Shown: positions 28,501 through 40,854, counted from the stretch's first letter. The stretch is DNA of 64,000 nucleotides from Pseudorasbora parva (GCF_024679245.1 NC_090173.1:29023160-29087159); one strand, 5' to 3'. Notes: generated by a model not told the origin, from the letters alone. Made by a program: numbers and translations.

Positions 28501-29779
28501 TTTGTCAACAATAAAGAAAATTGTCATGACAATAATTAATTTTTAAAAAGGTTTTTAACATGCTGTTGATTAAATATGACGAGAAAAAAGTAAAGGCACC
28601 AAATATTAACTATATCAGTCATAGTCAATGATCTCTATGATTGACCTGTTTGCGGTGAATGGAGGACAAGGAGTGGCACTTCAGTTTATTAATTCAAACA
28701 TAATGAAAAAAAAATTAATTGTATTAATAGGGGTATTTTCATATTTCAATTCATGTTGAAATATTAGTTATGATAATAATTATCATGATAATTAATAAAT
28801 CATTTTTAAACAACAATGAAATAAGAATATTTTTTCCTTTTTTTTGCTAAATTGTTTACTTTATCCATTTGTCAGTCAATTAAAAAAATAAATGCCATTG
28901 GACAGTTTACTTGTGGGGGAAACGAATCAATCAGCTTTCGACTAATTCGTTTTAGGAGCCACTACGTCTCATGTGTATGGAAGCATAGAATAGTTTCATC
29001 ATGGAGTAGAAAATATAAAAGATAATTGCAAACTTTTATCCCGCAATTCTGACTTTTTTCTCAGAACTGTGAGATACACTCAAAACTGTGAGGGGAAAAA
29101 AGGAGAGAGAAAAAAAAGCCAATTACTTTTTTATTGCAAGTTTGTATCTCACAATTCTGAGAAAAAAAAGTCAGAATTGCACGTTATAAACTTGGAATTG
29201 GACTCATTTTCTCTAAATTGTAAAAGATAAATTTGCAATTGTGATTTATAAAGTCATAATTGCGTGATATTAACTTTAACATAACAAAGAATTCTGAGAG
29301 AACAGTCAGAATCGTGAGAAGTTGCAATTTTACCTTTTAAATTGTTTTATTCCATGACGGAAATATGCATGCTCCCATACATGTGGCACACATGTAAATG
29401 TAAGATGGACTGTCATGCTATTTTGCAATTTAATTTCAAATGAATGAATATGAATTTTTTTTTTTTACTATAATTAATTTATATATTTACACACCAAAAA
29501 AATACATTTGATTTTATTTTATATGTTCATAATTATATATAATTTTGTTTCTTTTTATTCTTTTTACCTGTAGTGGATAAGGCGGTGTACATGGTGGGCA
29601 GCTACGGTCCGAGAGCTGAGGAGCATGAGTTTATGACACCGGTGGAGGAGGCTCCGAAGGGCATGATCGCCCGGGGAAGCTTCCACATCAAATCCTACTT
29701 CACAGATGACGACAAGACAGACCATCTGTCATGGGAGTGGAACCTGCATATCAAAAAAGACTGGGACAGTGCAGAGTAA
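11741..29779 (+). CDS. arhgdig: Rho GDP-dissociation inhibitor gamma (RhoGDI3), 5 coding exons
   Basis: Coding exons are 11741-11912, 16420-16503, 27295-27371, 28125-28188 and 29574-29779. All introns are GT-AG and all phases fit, giving 200 aa (family about 200-225). RhoGDIs hold prenylated Rho GTPases in the cytosol and block GDP release. The N-terminal arm has the switch-binding segment [20 protein letters not shown] (residues 21-40). The immunoglobulin-like domain that binds the prenyl group follows, with [28 protein letters not shown] and [13 protein letters not shown] near the C-terminus. The stretches [11 protein letters not shown] and [13 protein letters not shown] match the gamma paralogue better than alpha, and the neighbours fit human 16p13.3, where ARHGDIG lies. 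The N-terminal hydrophobic extension of mammalian gamma is missing. An untranslated exon upstream is likely because an acceptor sits 5 bases before the ATG. Intron 2 is 10.8 kb and full of transposons. Confidence 0.93.
12296..12757. repeat. MITE in arhgdig intron 1
   Basis: The left end, GCTTATTTCCACCAAGCGGT, is mirrored at the right by ACCGCTCGGTGGAAACGAGC. Inside, repeated GTACC and GTACTGTACTG motifs also pair across the element. It is non-coding and about 460 bp. The target duplication is unclear, so the superfamily is left open. Confidence 0.65.
13506..13538. repeat. Poly-C run joined to (AC)n
   Basis: Seventeen C residues followed by eight AC units, inside arhgdig intron 1. Simple-sequence tract only. 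Confidence 0.9.
14820..14940. repeat. Half copy of the AGGGATAGTTCAC-type MITE
   Basis: The end reads CTGGGTGAACTGTTCCTTTAA, preceded by GACATGAGGGTGAATAATG, which matches the right arm of the hairpin element at 11316-11699. The left arm is not found nearby, so this is a truncated copy. Confidence 0.6.
17866..19479 (-). mobile_element. Tc1-like transposon, nearly intact, in arhgdig intron 2
   Basis: It is flanked by TA at 17864-17865 and 19480-19481. It starts CAGTCTTGTTCAAAATAATA and ends in the complement (TATTATTTTGAACAATACTG). Terminal inverted repeats are about 215-223 bp (17866-18080 and 19257-19479). Each carries two direct copies of a GTTCAAAAtAATAGCAGT site, one at the outer and one at the inner end, the IR/DR layout of Sleeping Beauty-type elements. 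A single open transposase frame lies between them on the minus strand. It sits antisense to arhgdig. Confidence 0.93.
18147..19142 (-). CDS. Tc1/mariner transposase, DD34E type, 331 aa
   Basis: Cut-and-paste transposase encoded by the element at 17866-19479. The N-terminal half (residues 1-105) holds paired helix-turn-helix DNA-binding domains joined by a basic GRPR-like hook, RRGRKRKT (51-58). The RNase H-like catalytic core follows, with QQDNDPKHT carrying Asp235 and [11 protein letters not shown] carrying Glu270, 34 residues apart. The first catalytic position, normally Asp in a W-(S/T)-D-E-S motif, is Glu here (WTEES, residue 144). That would be expected to weaken or abolish catalysis unless the assembly is wrong. 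The frame is full length for the family (about 340 aa), with no stop or frameshift, so the copy is young. The ATG lies just inside the right-hand inverted repeat, as usual. Confidence 0.93.
   Translation of the reverse strand: MGRSRHCSEEQRTLIKKLIREGKTYKEVQKMIGCSAKMISNALKWRAKPERRGRKRKTTIKMDRRITRMAKAQPMITSRMIKDSLELPVSTVTVRRRLCEANLFSRIPRKVPLLKKRHVQKRLQFAKEHINWPKEKWRNILWTEESKIVLFGSKGHRQFVRRPPNSEFKPQYTVKTVKHGGASIMIWACFSYYGVGPIYRIPGIMDQFAYVKILEEVMLPYTEEDMPLKRLFQQDNDPKHTSKRAKSWFQTNKINVMEWPAQSPDLNPIENLWGDIKNAVSEAKPRNVNELWNVVKESWSGITAERCHKLVDSMPHRCQAVLKNCGHTTKY
19482..19924. other. Intronic spacer between Tc1 and the Gmr1-like element
   Basis: An A-run and AAT-rich low-complexity DNA, then sequence next to the truncated end of the retroelement. 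The minus frame at 19738-19924 includes [19 protein letters not shown], which faintly recalls the N-terminal part of PIF/Harbinger nucleases. One short match by eye is not enough to name it. Confidence 0.3.
19925..21149 (-). pseudogene. Integrase C-terminal module and reverse transcriptase of the Gmr1-like element
   Basis: Open from 21091 on the minus strand. Residues 1-120 are the integrase tail (GDKVLVLLP at 64-72, KWQGPFVV, then YHLNLLKKW), a GPF/GPY-type module. A linker is followed by reverse transcriptase with [20 protein letters not shown] (232-251), [22 protein letters not shown] holding the first catalytic Asp (288), [17 protein letters not shown] and YLDD (349-352). Integrase and RT are thus joined in one reading frame in that order. 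Just after YLDDIIIY a few residues seem to be missing, and the frame leaves the family pattern after LRRGGA. RNase H is lost. Confidence 0.85.
21150..22182 (-). pseudogene. Protease end and integrase of the Gmr1-like element
   Basis: The frame opens at 22182 with the tail of an aspartic protease ([17 protein letters not shown], residues 18-34). After a linker comes the integrase zinc domain, with His158, His165, Cys192 and Cys195. The catalytic core has Asp216 (MDLIGP) and Glu311 ([10 protein letters not shown]). The second catalytic Asp is replaced by Asn275 in ILTNQGTAF, where the family has TDQG. After residue 343 the frame shifts: the continuation ([14 protein letters not shown], about 21120) is in the frame of the downstream RT segment. 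Frameshift plus lost active-site residue make this a dead copy. Confidence 0.85.
22186..23175. other. arhgdig intron 2, no feature recognised
   Basis: No open frame of interest. There is no sign of the missing LTR or gag of the adjacent retroelement, so the truncation point is sharp. Confidence 0.4.
23176..23963. mobile_element. Decayed Tc1-like transposon, internally deleted
   Basis: It is flanked by TA. It starts GTTGTGGTCAGAATCATTGG and ends CCAGGGCTGGCAGTAATTCTGACCACAA, with arms that pair through GGTAAATATGATCAAA and its complement near 23925. Between about 23400 and 23600 the minus strand keeps broken pieces of a Tc1 transposase. At 788 bp it is half the usual length, so it is non-autonomous. 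Confidence 0.75.
23964..24775. other. arhgdig intron 2, no feature recognised
   Basis: AT-rich. A minus-strand frame at 24421-24633 shows no family resemblance and no splice logic. Confidence 0.4.
24776..24950. repeat. Hairpin centred on a (GT)n/(CGTG)n tract
   Basis: CACCTCCTGAATCTTAATCC and CAGTGAAGGAAAGAACACAC (left) are inverted at the right as GTGTGTTCTTTCCTTCACTG followed by TTAAGATTCAGGAGGTGTTG. The loop is a GT-rich microsatellite. It may be a MITE whose centre expanded into a microsatellite. Confidence 0.75.
24951..26204. other. arhgdig intron 2, no gene recognised
   Basis: Includes a tandem duplication of GCTTGAGCATTCTGTCCTTT (25041-25080) and a short (GT)n around 25540. Otherwise unclassified. 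Confidence 0.4.
26205..26520. repeat. Probable MITE with GGTGCAGTGTGTAATATT ends
   Basis: The left end, AAAGGTGCAGTGTGTAATAT, is roughly mirrored by GTGCACACTGTTACAATATT at the right. The interior is non-coding. It is preceded by GTTGGGGAAAGTTACTTTGA, which recurs in inverse form at 42440-42600 as another common fish repeat end. Confidence 0.5.
26664..27108. repeat. MITE with TAGCCTGACAAGCC / TTTCTAGGCTA ends
   Basis: The left AGCCTGACAAGCCAGACCCAC and right GTGCGTCTAGATTTCTAGGCT are imperfect inverted copies. Non-coding, about 445 bp, ending 0.2 kb before arhgdig coding exon 3. Confidence 0.5.
28965..29392. repeat. Repeat with CTCAGAATTGTGAGATA tandem motifs in arhgdig intron 4
   Basis: The ends TGTGTATGGAAGCATAGAA and GCATGCTCCCATACATGTG are inverted copies. 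The inside is made of degenerate repeats of GCAATTCTGAC and TCAGAA(C/T)TGTGAGATA in both directions, so it folds into several stems. It lies in the 1.4 kb intron before the last coding exon. Confidence 0.6.
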
Positions 29780-31341
29780 AGAGGTTCTTCCTCTGTCTCT
29801 CTCTCTCCCAGATGCATAGCAAAATACCCAATTTATGACTAATGTTTAAAACAGAGAGACTTAGGCTAGGTAGACATGCAGCTGGAGCTGACTTGGAGCA
29901 AATGGTTAAATAAGAATTAGTCATATAACAAAAACCTTAAAATAATGAAGATATTCTTACATATTAAGTGTAATCAACGGTGAGGACATACAGGACAGCA
30001 GGGTATTAGAGGCGACTTAGTACTTTGTAATAGATATGACAACAGTATAAACAACAAAATGAAATTGCTCATGCCTGTACTCTCAGGTTAGTGTAAACTG
30101 TAAATGTAAATATTACAATGTCTGTATTCTTGCAGTGCATTAGAGTTCTTTACAGAGCCCATGACCAGATCAGTGCATGCTTGAATGTGAAGCCATCGTG
30201 TCTGCTGTGGCTAATGTCTTGTAATGATGATGTAATCAGCCTGCTGTTAACTGATAAATACATGTGTAGGAAGTGGTTTGTACTAAGTGTTGCTTGTCCA
30301 AAAGGTATTTCTGAGCATTAAACCCTGTAAAAAACAAAAAACAAAGACCATCTTAGACCCTTATGAAGTTTTTTGGCTACTTGCCAGGAAAGCTGGTCAA
30401 ACAGCATTTCTGGTGAAGCTGGTTCACTTGACTTACTGGTTAGTCTAGTCAAGCATTTACTAAAATGCAGCATTTGCTAGTCTCTTCATCAGGGAACCCA
30501 CCAACGCTGGATCCCATAGTCAAACACCCTCCTCATTCACTGAAACGCTTCAAGAAAGATCTGTTCATCTCTGTTCAGGTGTCTGTATCTGTCCTCCATC
30601 TAGCTTTGATATTACATTGTAATATCTTTTTTTTACATTCCAAAATAAATACATTTTATTGTTTATATGCCTGCTGATACTGTTACCTTACACTCCTCTG
30701 CCACCGATGTCATTATCTGACGTGCATATTTCGATTTCTCTTGAACAGTTCTCTACAGTTACCATCATATTCAGATATATTATAGAATATTCAGAAATAA
30801 TCTCCAGAAATGATCAGATTTGACTGTTTCTACTGAATAAGATTTCTTGAAAAAAGGTAGTAAATGCCACAGGAAATGTATAGCTTGCATGTGCATTATG
30901 GAATGCCTTTATGAGGGAGACAATGCTAATGCTCATCATTAACTGAGAACTGGTTAGCAATAGGAAGACAAATAAGAGAATTGAACTGTCATTTTTTTAT
31001 AAACGTGACTCCACAGTCAAAATATGGTTATAAGATGTATTTGATCAAATGGAATCTTTAGCATTTTTCAAAATACCTGCATATAATGTATATTTTCTCA
31101 AATTCGTATTGTGACTGGTAATGCAATTGTCCTCACAATTGGATGTCATTAGTCTACGTGTAGTCTGTATTGCATGATTCTACATTTAAAAAAAAAAAAA
31201 AATCCAGTTAATTAGGGGGTGTTAATTGTGATGCGGCTGCAGAAAGCAGTAACGTAAGATTTTTTTTTCAGCTGACTGATTAATTTGCTAAAAATAGTAC
31301 TATTGCTTCTAAATTGTCATACCTTTTCATCTTGGATTTTT

Positions 31342-31347
31342 AATAAA
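31342..31347 (+). promoter_or_regulatory. arhgdig: Candidate poly(A) signal of arhgdig
   Basis: AATAAA followed by a GT/T-rich stretch (GTTTGGCTTGTCC), about 1.56 kb past the arhgdig stop. An alternative AATAAA lies at 30644-30649. Which is used cannot be told from sequence. Confidence 0.4.
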
Positions 31348-31818
31348 GTTTGGCTTGTCCTTATTCGTACGTCTTGTTTCAAATGTTGTAACGTAGTTTA
31401 GTAGTTCATTTAATGTTACTAAATAACCTGTATTATTAGCACATTAATTCCATGTATCAAATGCAGAACAATAATGACTGGCAATGAACAGTTACTTCTG
31501 GTTGTTGCTGCAAACAACAAACCAGAAAGATAATTATTTATTATTTTTTAAATGGTATTTGTTCAACGATAAGAAACTAACTTGAGCCTGCCACAACAGG
31601 TACCGCCTTCCAAAATTGTCCAATCATAATAAACTACATTGCGTACATCTTTGCTGATTGGCTCTCTGAAGGATTGACCAAATACGCTGTCTGCACGTCA
31701 CAGCGTTGCCATGTCCACCGTTTGTGTCTTTCAACTTGCGTTTTATGAAATTGTCCCGTTGACTGTTGAAGGATGCTGATGTTATTTTGGGCAACGTTGT
31801 TTTTGTCTTTTTTTTGTT

Positions 31819-31831
31819 GAGAGAGAAAGAG

Positions 31832-31906
<75 letters not shown>

Positions 31907-31926
31907 CACAGATAGAGAGAGAGATA
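31819..31926. repeat. (GA)n tract just upstream of eci1
   Basis: About 100 bp of GA repeats with a few AAAGA and GATA interruptions, ending 109 bp before the eci1 start codon. It may lie in or next to the eci1 promoter. The open frame crossing it is an artefact. Confidence 0.9.
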
Positions 31927-32034
31927 GATGTTTGTCAGTACAACTTACATGTTTTTCTAGGGAAATCTGGCAACACGAGTACGAGCATAGTAAAGTGTAT
32001 GTAGCAATTTAGCATTATACCTTCAGCTGACGAG

Positions 32035-34087
32035 ATGTCATCAGTATTAAGACATTGTACCAAATTCACCCTCTCTGGTAGGTGTGTTTTACTTTATCTT
32101 AAACTTTATCTGTTTTCTATTGTGCAGTGACCATATTTTATTTTGAGTGAAATGCAGTAGAAATGCATTAAGGAACCAGGATAAAGGTCAGCGGAGCACA
32201 GAATTGTCAACGCCTTATTGTATGATTTCAATAAACCATTTGTTATTGAATTAATCTATTTGTAAAATAACATATAATGATATATAATATGCCAGTTATT
32301 GTTTTGGTGATAACTTTCTCTTTTTTTACAACTTGCTTATTCACACTGGGGCGCATTGCACCCTACAGAGAGGTAACATATAGTCGCATAAATGCACTGT
32401 GAAACATCATGGCTTTTACATATGTAAAATAATGTATATTTCTCTTGCAGGATTTGTATCACGGCTGTCTGGAAACAGCAGTCATGGGAGAACCTGTGCT
32501 CTGCAATACTTTGTATCTTCAAACAGATATTCATCATCCTCAAAAATTAAAGTGGACCTGGATAGTAGTAATGGTAAGAATATCAATGATGTGCATTTAA
32601 AACTACACGTTCATCAAAAAGTTTTCCCCCGTTATAATAATTTAATATTCTCACAGGTGTTGCTATAATGCAGTTCCAAAGTCCTCCGGTCAACAGTCTC
32701 AGTCTTGACTTTTTGACAGAGTTTGCTATTAATTTAGAAAAACTTGAAATGGACAGAAGCTGCAGAGGTGTGATCATAACGTCTGTAAGTCATCAGAAAC
32801 ATCTGCTTTAGTGGAATCCAGTTTGGTTTACATGTCTGTTCATTTCATTGACAGCGCTGTTTTTGCTATAGGCCCAGCCGAAAGTGTTTTCTGCAGGCTT
32901 GGATATTTTGGAAATGTATCAGAAGAGCCCAGAGCACTGCGCAGAATTTTGGAAGGCTGTACAGGAGGCGTGGCTTAAGCTTTATGGGTCCACCAAGGTC
33001 ACAATCGCTGCAATCAATGTGAGTGTCACTCTTCTGTTTTGTAATACCTGGCTGGTTTAGGTAAAGTGTTTCTTTAAGGTCACATTTTTAGTTTAAGTAA
33101 TGAATTGTCCTGTTTTTAGGGCAACAGTCCTGCAGGTGGATGTTTGTTGGCTTTGTGTTGTGACTACAGGATCATGGCCAATAACCCTCGCTATAACATT
33201 GGTCTCAATGAAACACAACTTGGCATAGTTGCACCTTTTTGGTAAGTGCTATTGCTGTGTTTTTAGCGATTAGTAGCTACATTTACGCAAATAATCTGTT
33301 AGTAATAGGATTGATGACTCCAACGGGTTTTTGAAAAGCCTTCATGTAAACACCTCAGTTGATAATCTGGTCAGTGGAGGAGACTGAGTGTGTAATGAAT
33401 ATTAGCTGAAAAAATATTTTCTGATGTTTGTAAGCTTTCCTTTAGGTGTCATCAAGTAAAAATGTCTTTCTCTGGTTCTAAATGCACCTACTGGGCACTG
33501 CATATGCCTGTGTAAATGAATATGTGAATCTGATTGCAAAGTTTAAAATTCACATAAACCTAAAATGGCATTGAACTCATTGGAATTGAAGTAAAAGTAA
33601 ACATACCCACTGTAAAACAGGATGGTACTTAATGGAGATTTTGTAAATCAGGTTTAAGGACACCATGACAAACGTTGTGGGCCACAGAGAAACCGAGAAG
33701 GGTCTTCAGCTTGGTTTACTGTACAGTACTCCTGAGGCCCTGAAGGTCGGTCTGGTGGATGAGCTTGTTCCTGAAGATAAAATTCTCAGCGCAGCTAATG
33801 AGACCATGACTAAATGGTTGGCCATTCCAGGTAGATAGTAATGGCTTGGTCCAAAATACAATATTTCTGCCTGCTCTGGTTTGTACATTTTGTTCATGTA
33901 CATTGTTTTTTTGCACACAGATCATGCCCGTCAGATAAGTAAGTCTATGATGAGAAAACCCACCATAGACAAACTTCTTGCGAACAGAGAAGCTGACACC
34001 ACAAACTTTGTCAGTTTCATCACTAAAGATTCCATCCAGAAATCTATTGGGATGTACATGGAGATGCTGAAGAAGAGGAGGTCTTGA
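32035..34087 (+). CDS. eci1: Enoyl-CoA delta isomerase 1, mitochondrial, 7 exons
   Basis: Exons are 32035-32077, 32451-32573, 32657-32784, 32872-33018, 33120-33241, 33652-33830 and 33921-34087. All have GT-AG borders and consistent phases, giving 302 aa, the length of human ECI1. The enzyme moves 3-cis and 3-trans double bonds of enoyl-CoA to the 2-trans position so that unsaturated fatty acids can enter beta-oxidation. The start is in a 43-bp exon encoding MSSVLRHCTKFTLS. The first 40 or so residues are basic and Ser-rich with few acids, as in a matrix-targeting peptide. The crotonase fold follows: PPVNSLS, VFSAGLDI (oxyanion-hole strand), NGNSPAGGCLLAL and GLNETQLGI with the presumed catalytic Glu178. 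The C-terminal helices end FVSFITKDSIQKS. No peroxisomal C-terminal signal is present. It is tandem with arhgdig, 2.3 kb downstream. Confidence 0.95.
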
Positions 34088-34376
34088 GGAGCGGAACACG
34101 TGTGCCTGTTGTTGACATTGCCTTTAATGTGCTTTTATTGCACATTAGTGTCACTGTATATCACGTTGTCCTTTCTTTTATGTTACTAGAGGATAACTTT
34201 GTTTGTATATAAAATATTTTAAAACCTTATTAGCATGTGGGTAGTGGCATTACATTTGTAATCGATTGAAGAGTTGAGGTTTCCAATTGCTGTGATTTTT
34301 ATGTGAGTGACAGGTTGTCCAGCCCTCAGGCCAGTAAAGAGAAGAGATGTTGTTGCAAGTGGGAGAAGCTATTTTG

Positions 34377-34382
34377 ATTAAA
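34377..34382 (+). promoter_or_regulatory. eci1: Candidate poly(A) signal of eci1
   Basis: ATTAAA, a common variant hexamer, 290 bp past the stop codon. It lies directly before an (AT)n run. No canonical AATAAA is seen between the stop and that run. Confidence 0.35.
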
Positions 34383-34391
34383 TATTACAAA

Positions 34392-34396
<5 letters not shown>

Positions 34397-34442
<46 letters not shown>
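34397..34442. repeat. (AT)n microsatellite
   Basis: About 23 uninterrupted AT units between eci1 and the convergent DNase gene. Confidence 0.95.
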
Positions 34443-34446
<4 letters not shown>

Positions 34447-35528
34447 AGGGGTTACAGTTTTGACCCATAGACCAGATATGCGAAATGAAGACCAGGAGTC
34501 AGGATGTTCAATCATCGGAGAGAATTTTACTGAAGAATAGTTTGCAGTTTCATCAGTAGAGTCAGCTTTAGAGTCTCTCAGGGCGGTGTCAGGCCAGACT
34601 CTACTCTACACAAAATTACCACACCAGTTATACCAATTTCAAGGGCATGATTTACATCATTACAAACACGTGGAATATTACTGATTGGCATAAAGTCTAA
34701 ACAATGTGTCACACGAGAATAGATAGGAGATGTTGTTGTTGTTGTCAATCAGGATGTATACATCAGACAATCCCAAGATTGGGGTAGCGTTGACTTCAGG
34801 GGAGTCCTAGAAAGACGCCAAGAGGTCTAGGGTGTGAGAAAAGCGGTCCAATCCATTCCATAGACCTGCACAGAACATGTAACACACACACACACACAAG
34901 ACTCTAGGGCACATCTCTCCTCCAAGGTTAGCGCAGCAGTGAGCTTATCAACAGGACAAGATATCAACACCACATGACAAACACATCTCCAGAAAGAAAA
35001 GTATGACTAATGTCATCTACTCATTCTATAAAGAAATATAAAGAAATATAAAGACAAAAATGTACTTCTATCAATGGGAAAAATCACACTATATAAATGG
35101 GAAGAAATCACAATTGGGAGACTCAAATCCTCCCACCCCTTCCAGTCCTGGGGTTACTAACAACAGGCAGGATTCACCTCTTGGAAGTTCTAACTTTCTC
35201 TCCAAGGCCCTGTTGGTCAGGACCCAGAGATAGAGGTCAGGCTATCTATATCAGGGCACATAGATAGGGGTCAGACTGTCTTTGTCAGACCGTCTCTGGA
35301 AAGCAAATTAGACACCATACAGCAGACATAGAGTCAAAATCATATTAAATAATAGTTAAATGTATTAATGATCACATAACATTGATTGTCAATATAATTC
35401 ATTATTTTGAAAGGATAATAACTGATTATTAAATTCATGAGGTTATTAAAAATCATTCAAAAGGATAAGATGCATATGATGAAGATGCATATGATGAAGA
35501 GGCAAGGGTGTCGGCCCACTCCCCCCTT

Positions 35529-35530
<2 letters not shown>
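34443..35530. other. Inter-gene segment bounded by two (AT)n runs
   Basis: Non-coding DNA of different texture from its surroundings. From 34443 to 35162 it begins TGTTAG and ends CTAACA and contains TATAAA-like boxes, which would fit a solo LTR. The flanks show no target duplication and no primer-binding site follows, so this is only a possibility. Confidence 0.3.

Positions 35531-35607
<77 letters not shown>
35531..35607. repeat. (AT)n microsatellite
   Basis: About 38 AT units. Open frames on both strands through it (poly-Ile-Tyr) are artefacts. Confidence 0.95.
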
Positions 35608-35610
<3 letters not shown>

Positions 35611-35879
35611 AAAAATAATAATTAAAAAAAAGTATGTGCATGAATAAAACATTTATAATTAAATGCAGTATTCCAGTATTTAAAAAAAATATATGTTTTA
35701 AGTAAAAAAAATTATCAACTTTTGCCTTCACTGGTTCATTTTAAATGGTCTTGCGGCTAAATTTGTAAAGGCAAATTCAAATATATCATAAATTATAAAG
35801 CTGCAACTTCACGTTCATTTATGCATTTCTTATAGCTATAGAATGTTGGAAAATTATTAGTTGGAGCAAATGATTTCTT

Positions 35880-35885
35880 TTTATT
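35880..35885 (-). promoter_or_regulatory. dnase1: Candidate poly(A) signal of the DNase I gene
   Basis: AATAAA on the minus strand, 63 bp past the stop codon of the DNase gene. Confidence 0.5.
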
Positions 35886-35947
35886 TTCACCAGGTGTTAC
35901 AATCGGTGATATCAATTTCACTGTGAGGGAACAACCTTGATTTTTTT

Positions 35948-38106
<2,159 letters not shown>

Positions 38107-38619
38107 GCTATATATCGAGATAAAGATGAAAACATTTTTTATATTAATCATTAATCATTTCTAAGATCGATTAGCACAGGTAAAAGTCAATTGGAATCTT
38201 ACAACTTTAGAGTAATTAATGTATAGTAAATATTACTCTAATATAAATATTCATTAGTCTTTTATTCTATGCAATAAAAATAGCTTTACCTGCTGCTGAT
38301 TTCTGCTTTCACCTGTGCCGTGAGAACTGAGAGAAAGCCTTTTTTGCACTACTAGGAGTCTTTGTATACTTTACCTCAGCAAGTCCCTCTCTCGGGGAAT
38401 AAAGTGGTATCACATATTCTAGAGAGTTTTTATTTAACACTATACTGTGTAACGACACCAACCTCTTGCTCACTTTCTCCCTGGGAAATAAACAGATGGG
38501 CGATAAGACAAAGTCTAATGTAACTTTAAACAGGTGGCTTGACAGAAGTATTTAGAAAATATTTATTTTGTAGCTGCTGTACCTCAGTATTCAAGGATAA
38601 TTTTTTTTAACACAATTCT

Positions 38620-38638
38620 CTTACAGTTTCAGAATCTC

Positions 38639-38704
<66 letters not shown>

Positions 38705-38723
38705 GAGATTCTGAACCTGTAAG
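38620..38723. repeat. Palindrome with (AT)n core
   Basis: CTTACAGTTTCAGAATCTCTGCA at the left is mirrored by TGCAGAGATTCTGAACCTGTAAG at the right, with about 60 bp of TA between. The whole can fold into one hairpin. It lies between the divergent DNase and naa60 genes. Confidence 0.85.
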
Positions 38724-38816
38724 ATAATATATTTACATATTTGATTTTGCGTAGAAAGTCTAGCCTATATAAAATGTCATCAACAAGAAACTTTAATTAG
38801 GCTACTCTGACATATA

Positions 38817-39410
38817 AGCCCCTTTCACACTGCGATTCCGGCAAATACACGGATAATGCGACCCGGCATTTGTTCCCGGGCCGCTAGATTTGGTCCATTC
38901 ACACTGCCAGCGAAATGCCGTAATATGTGCGCTTTCACACCGTTTCACACACAACCCGTAACGGTCCCGGGTCGAGTTGACACGTGACATCCTGATGTGA
39001 CGTTTAATGGCGAGCGATCTCAGCTTCAGCGCGGATAGTAAGGAGCTCCGTGGTCTCGACTTGTGTCCAGTTTCCGCACATTTCTGCTTGTTTAATTTTA
39101 CTTTATTTTGTATATGAACACTCTCTGCGTTTAAAACACCGACTAGCTCTTCTGGCACTGCAGGGTTGTATTATTGAAAAAAAACAAGCTCTAGGAGTCG
39201 CACGATAACTACGTAGGCCTACACGTTGCGGCATTAGTTTCGGCTTTTGTTCACACAGCGCTCGTCCCGGGTCGAATACCGCAATATTACTAGGTCCCCG
39301 ACCCGGATCGAATTCGGTACTCAATCCCAGGACGTGGTTGCTTTCACACAGAAGGCGACCCGGCAATGTTCAGGGAATATTGCGGGTCCGACGTGAGTGT
39401 GAAAGGGCCT
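38817..39410. repeat. MITE with GCCCCTTTCACAC ends
   Basis: The left GCCCCTTTCACACTG and right GTGTGAAAGGGCC are inverted copies. Inside are several copies of GACCCGG and CCGGGTC in both directions, so the element is unusually GC-rich for this window. It lies between the divergent DNase and naa60 promoters. Non-coding. Confidence 0.7.
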
Positions 39411-40559
39411 TTAGAGGCTCAATTGACCCCTGTTAACTGCAAGGGGGTAATCTAGCGCTCGGAAAGCGTTCCACCCCTAGGGGCTGCCATTGCTAACCAA
39501 GCCATCACCTGCTGTTAGCATCCCATTGACTCCCATTCATTTTTGAGTCACTTTGACAGTGAATAACTTTACATCTGAGACGTTTAAAGACTCCATTTGT
39601 CCATTGTTTATTTCTAAAGAAACACGACAATGCATAAAAGGCTCCATTACCTTGTATCTTACACTATCGCCCCGTAGAAGCTGTTTTTGTAAAAATAGGC
39701 TAACTGTTGCGTCATAACCAAAGCGACTCTGTCGCACAGTTGAGAAATTACCGTATAGACCTGAGGAGACGCTCGCAGGCAATCTTTTACTGTCTATGAG
39801 ACAGTCGGGGGGACGTGGAGACATAAAGTCTGATAAAGTCAAGGGGGAAGAATGGGGAGAAGCCCATAGTGAGCCAAAAGCAACGGGAGAAAATATTTAA
39901 ACAACGTGATTCAGATTTCACTTTCCACATCTACTAGAAGACCTACAGCTGTCAGACAGGAGGCTCACGTCACATCTACGTCCTCAAGCTCAGTCTGAGC
40001 CTGCGCAGTTCGCTCAGCCATCAGGAAGTGAGTGCTCCTATACTGACATCACTTAACGCCGTAGAAGTCAATGGGATCGCTCGGTCCATTTCTTTTACTG
40101 TCTATGGTTAACTGAGCCCTCTCCCTCAAAGTAATTCAACATCCGTGCAACAGGGGGCGCTTCCTACTTGTGGAAATATATAAATAATATAGATAGATTA
40201 TTTATTATATACATTTGTTTTTATGTGAATTGTGTCTATAGTGCATACACTTTATACTGTCGTACAATGTTGGTCGGATACTTGGAAATTGAAAACAAAA
40301 AGTGATTTTGTTTTACTGATTTTTTTAAATGAAACAGTTGATTCGAGCATTGCAACGTTTTAACAGACGTACAAGAAAATATTACTTAAAAGGAGAAACA
40401 TTAAGATACAATATAAAATTCGGACAGTAAAACAACAACAACAATAATAACAACAAAAACTATAAAATATGTATTCCTTTTTCCTAGAGACAAATTTAGG
40501 ATCAAATGTATTTGGTAATGAATAGCGGGGGGCATTACATTGTAAATAATTTTAAAGTT
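39411..40559. other. Upstream region of naa60, probable repeat DNA
   Basis: Contains CCATTGACTCCCATTCATTT near 39525 and GAAGTCAATGGGATCGCTC near 40070, then TTTTACTGTCTATGG, which also occurs at 39786 as TTTTACTGTCTATGA. This suggests an old repetitive element of about 0.65 kb. No gene is recognised. Confidence 0.4.
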
Positions 40560-40854
40560 TAACAATATATCGTTTCTTGCCTCGAAGGCAAGCTAAGGGC
40601 ACTTCGGAGGCTTTCGGCTGATTCCGGAACGGAACGAAACGGACCGGAAGTGTCTGCCTAGAGTTGACGAAGTGCTAACGGCTACGCTAATGCATTACAG
40701 AACGCAGATCGAGTCTCTGACTGAATGTGTCATCTTCATCCCGGACACAAATTCACACACTATCGCCATGCTACCGCAGCAGTGAACGTTCTCCACTCCA
40801 ATAAAAAGAAACGACGGCATATCCTTCTGCTTATCCAAGCGGCGAAACTAGGCA
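40560..40854 (+). promoter_or_regulatory. naa60: Likely naa60 promoter and non-coding first exon
   Basis: A GC-richer patch with an ETS-type site ACCGGAAGTG (40643-40652) and no TATA box, as in housekeeping promoters. A donor-like GGCAG|GTTAGG at 40854/40855 could end a non-coding exon. It would splice to the acceptor at 41530, six bases before the naa60 ATG. Confidence 0.5.

Noticed and set aside
28965..29392. Structured non-coding RNA
   Set aside because: The many stems come from degenerate repeats of one motif in both directions. A transposon remnant explains them better.
31634..31909. 91-aa minus frame through the (GA)n tract
   Set aside because: Serine/leucine repeat translation. No homology signal in the rest.
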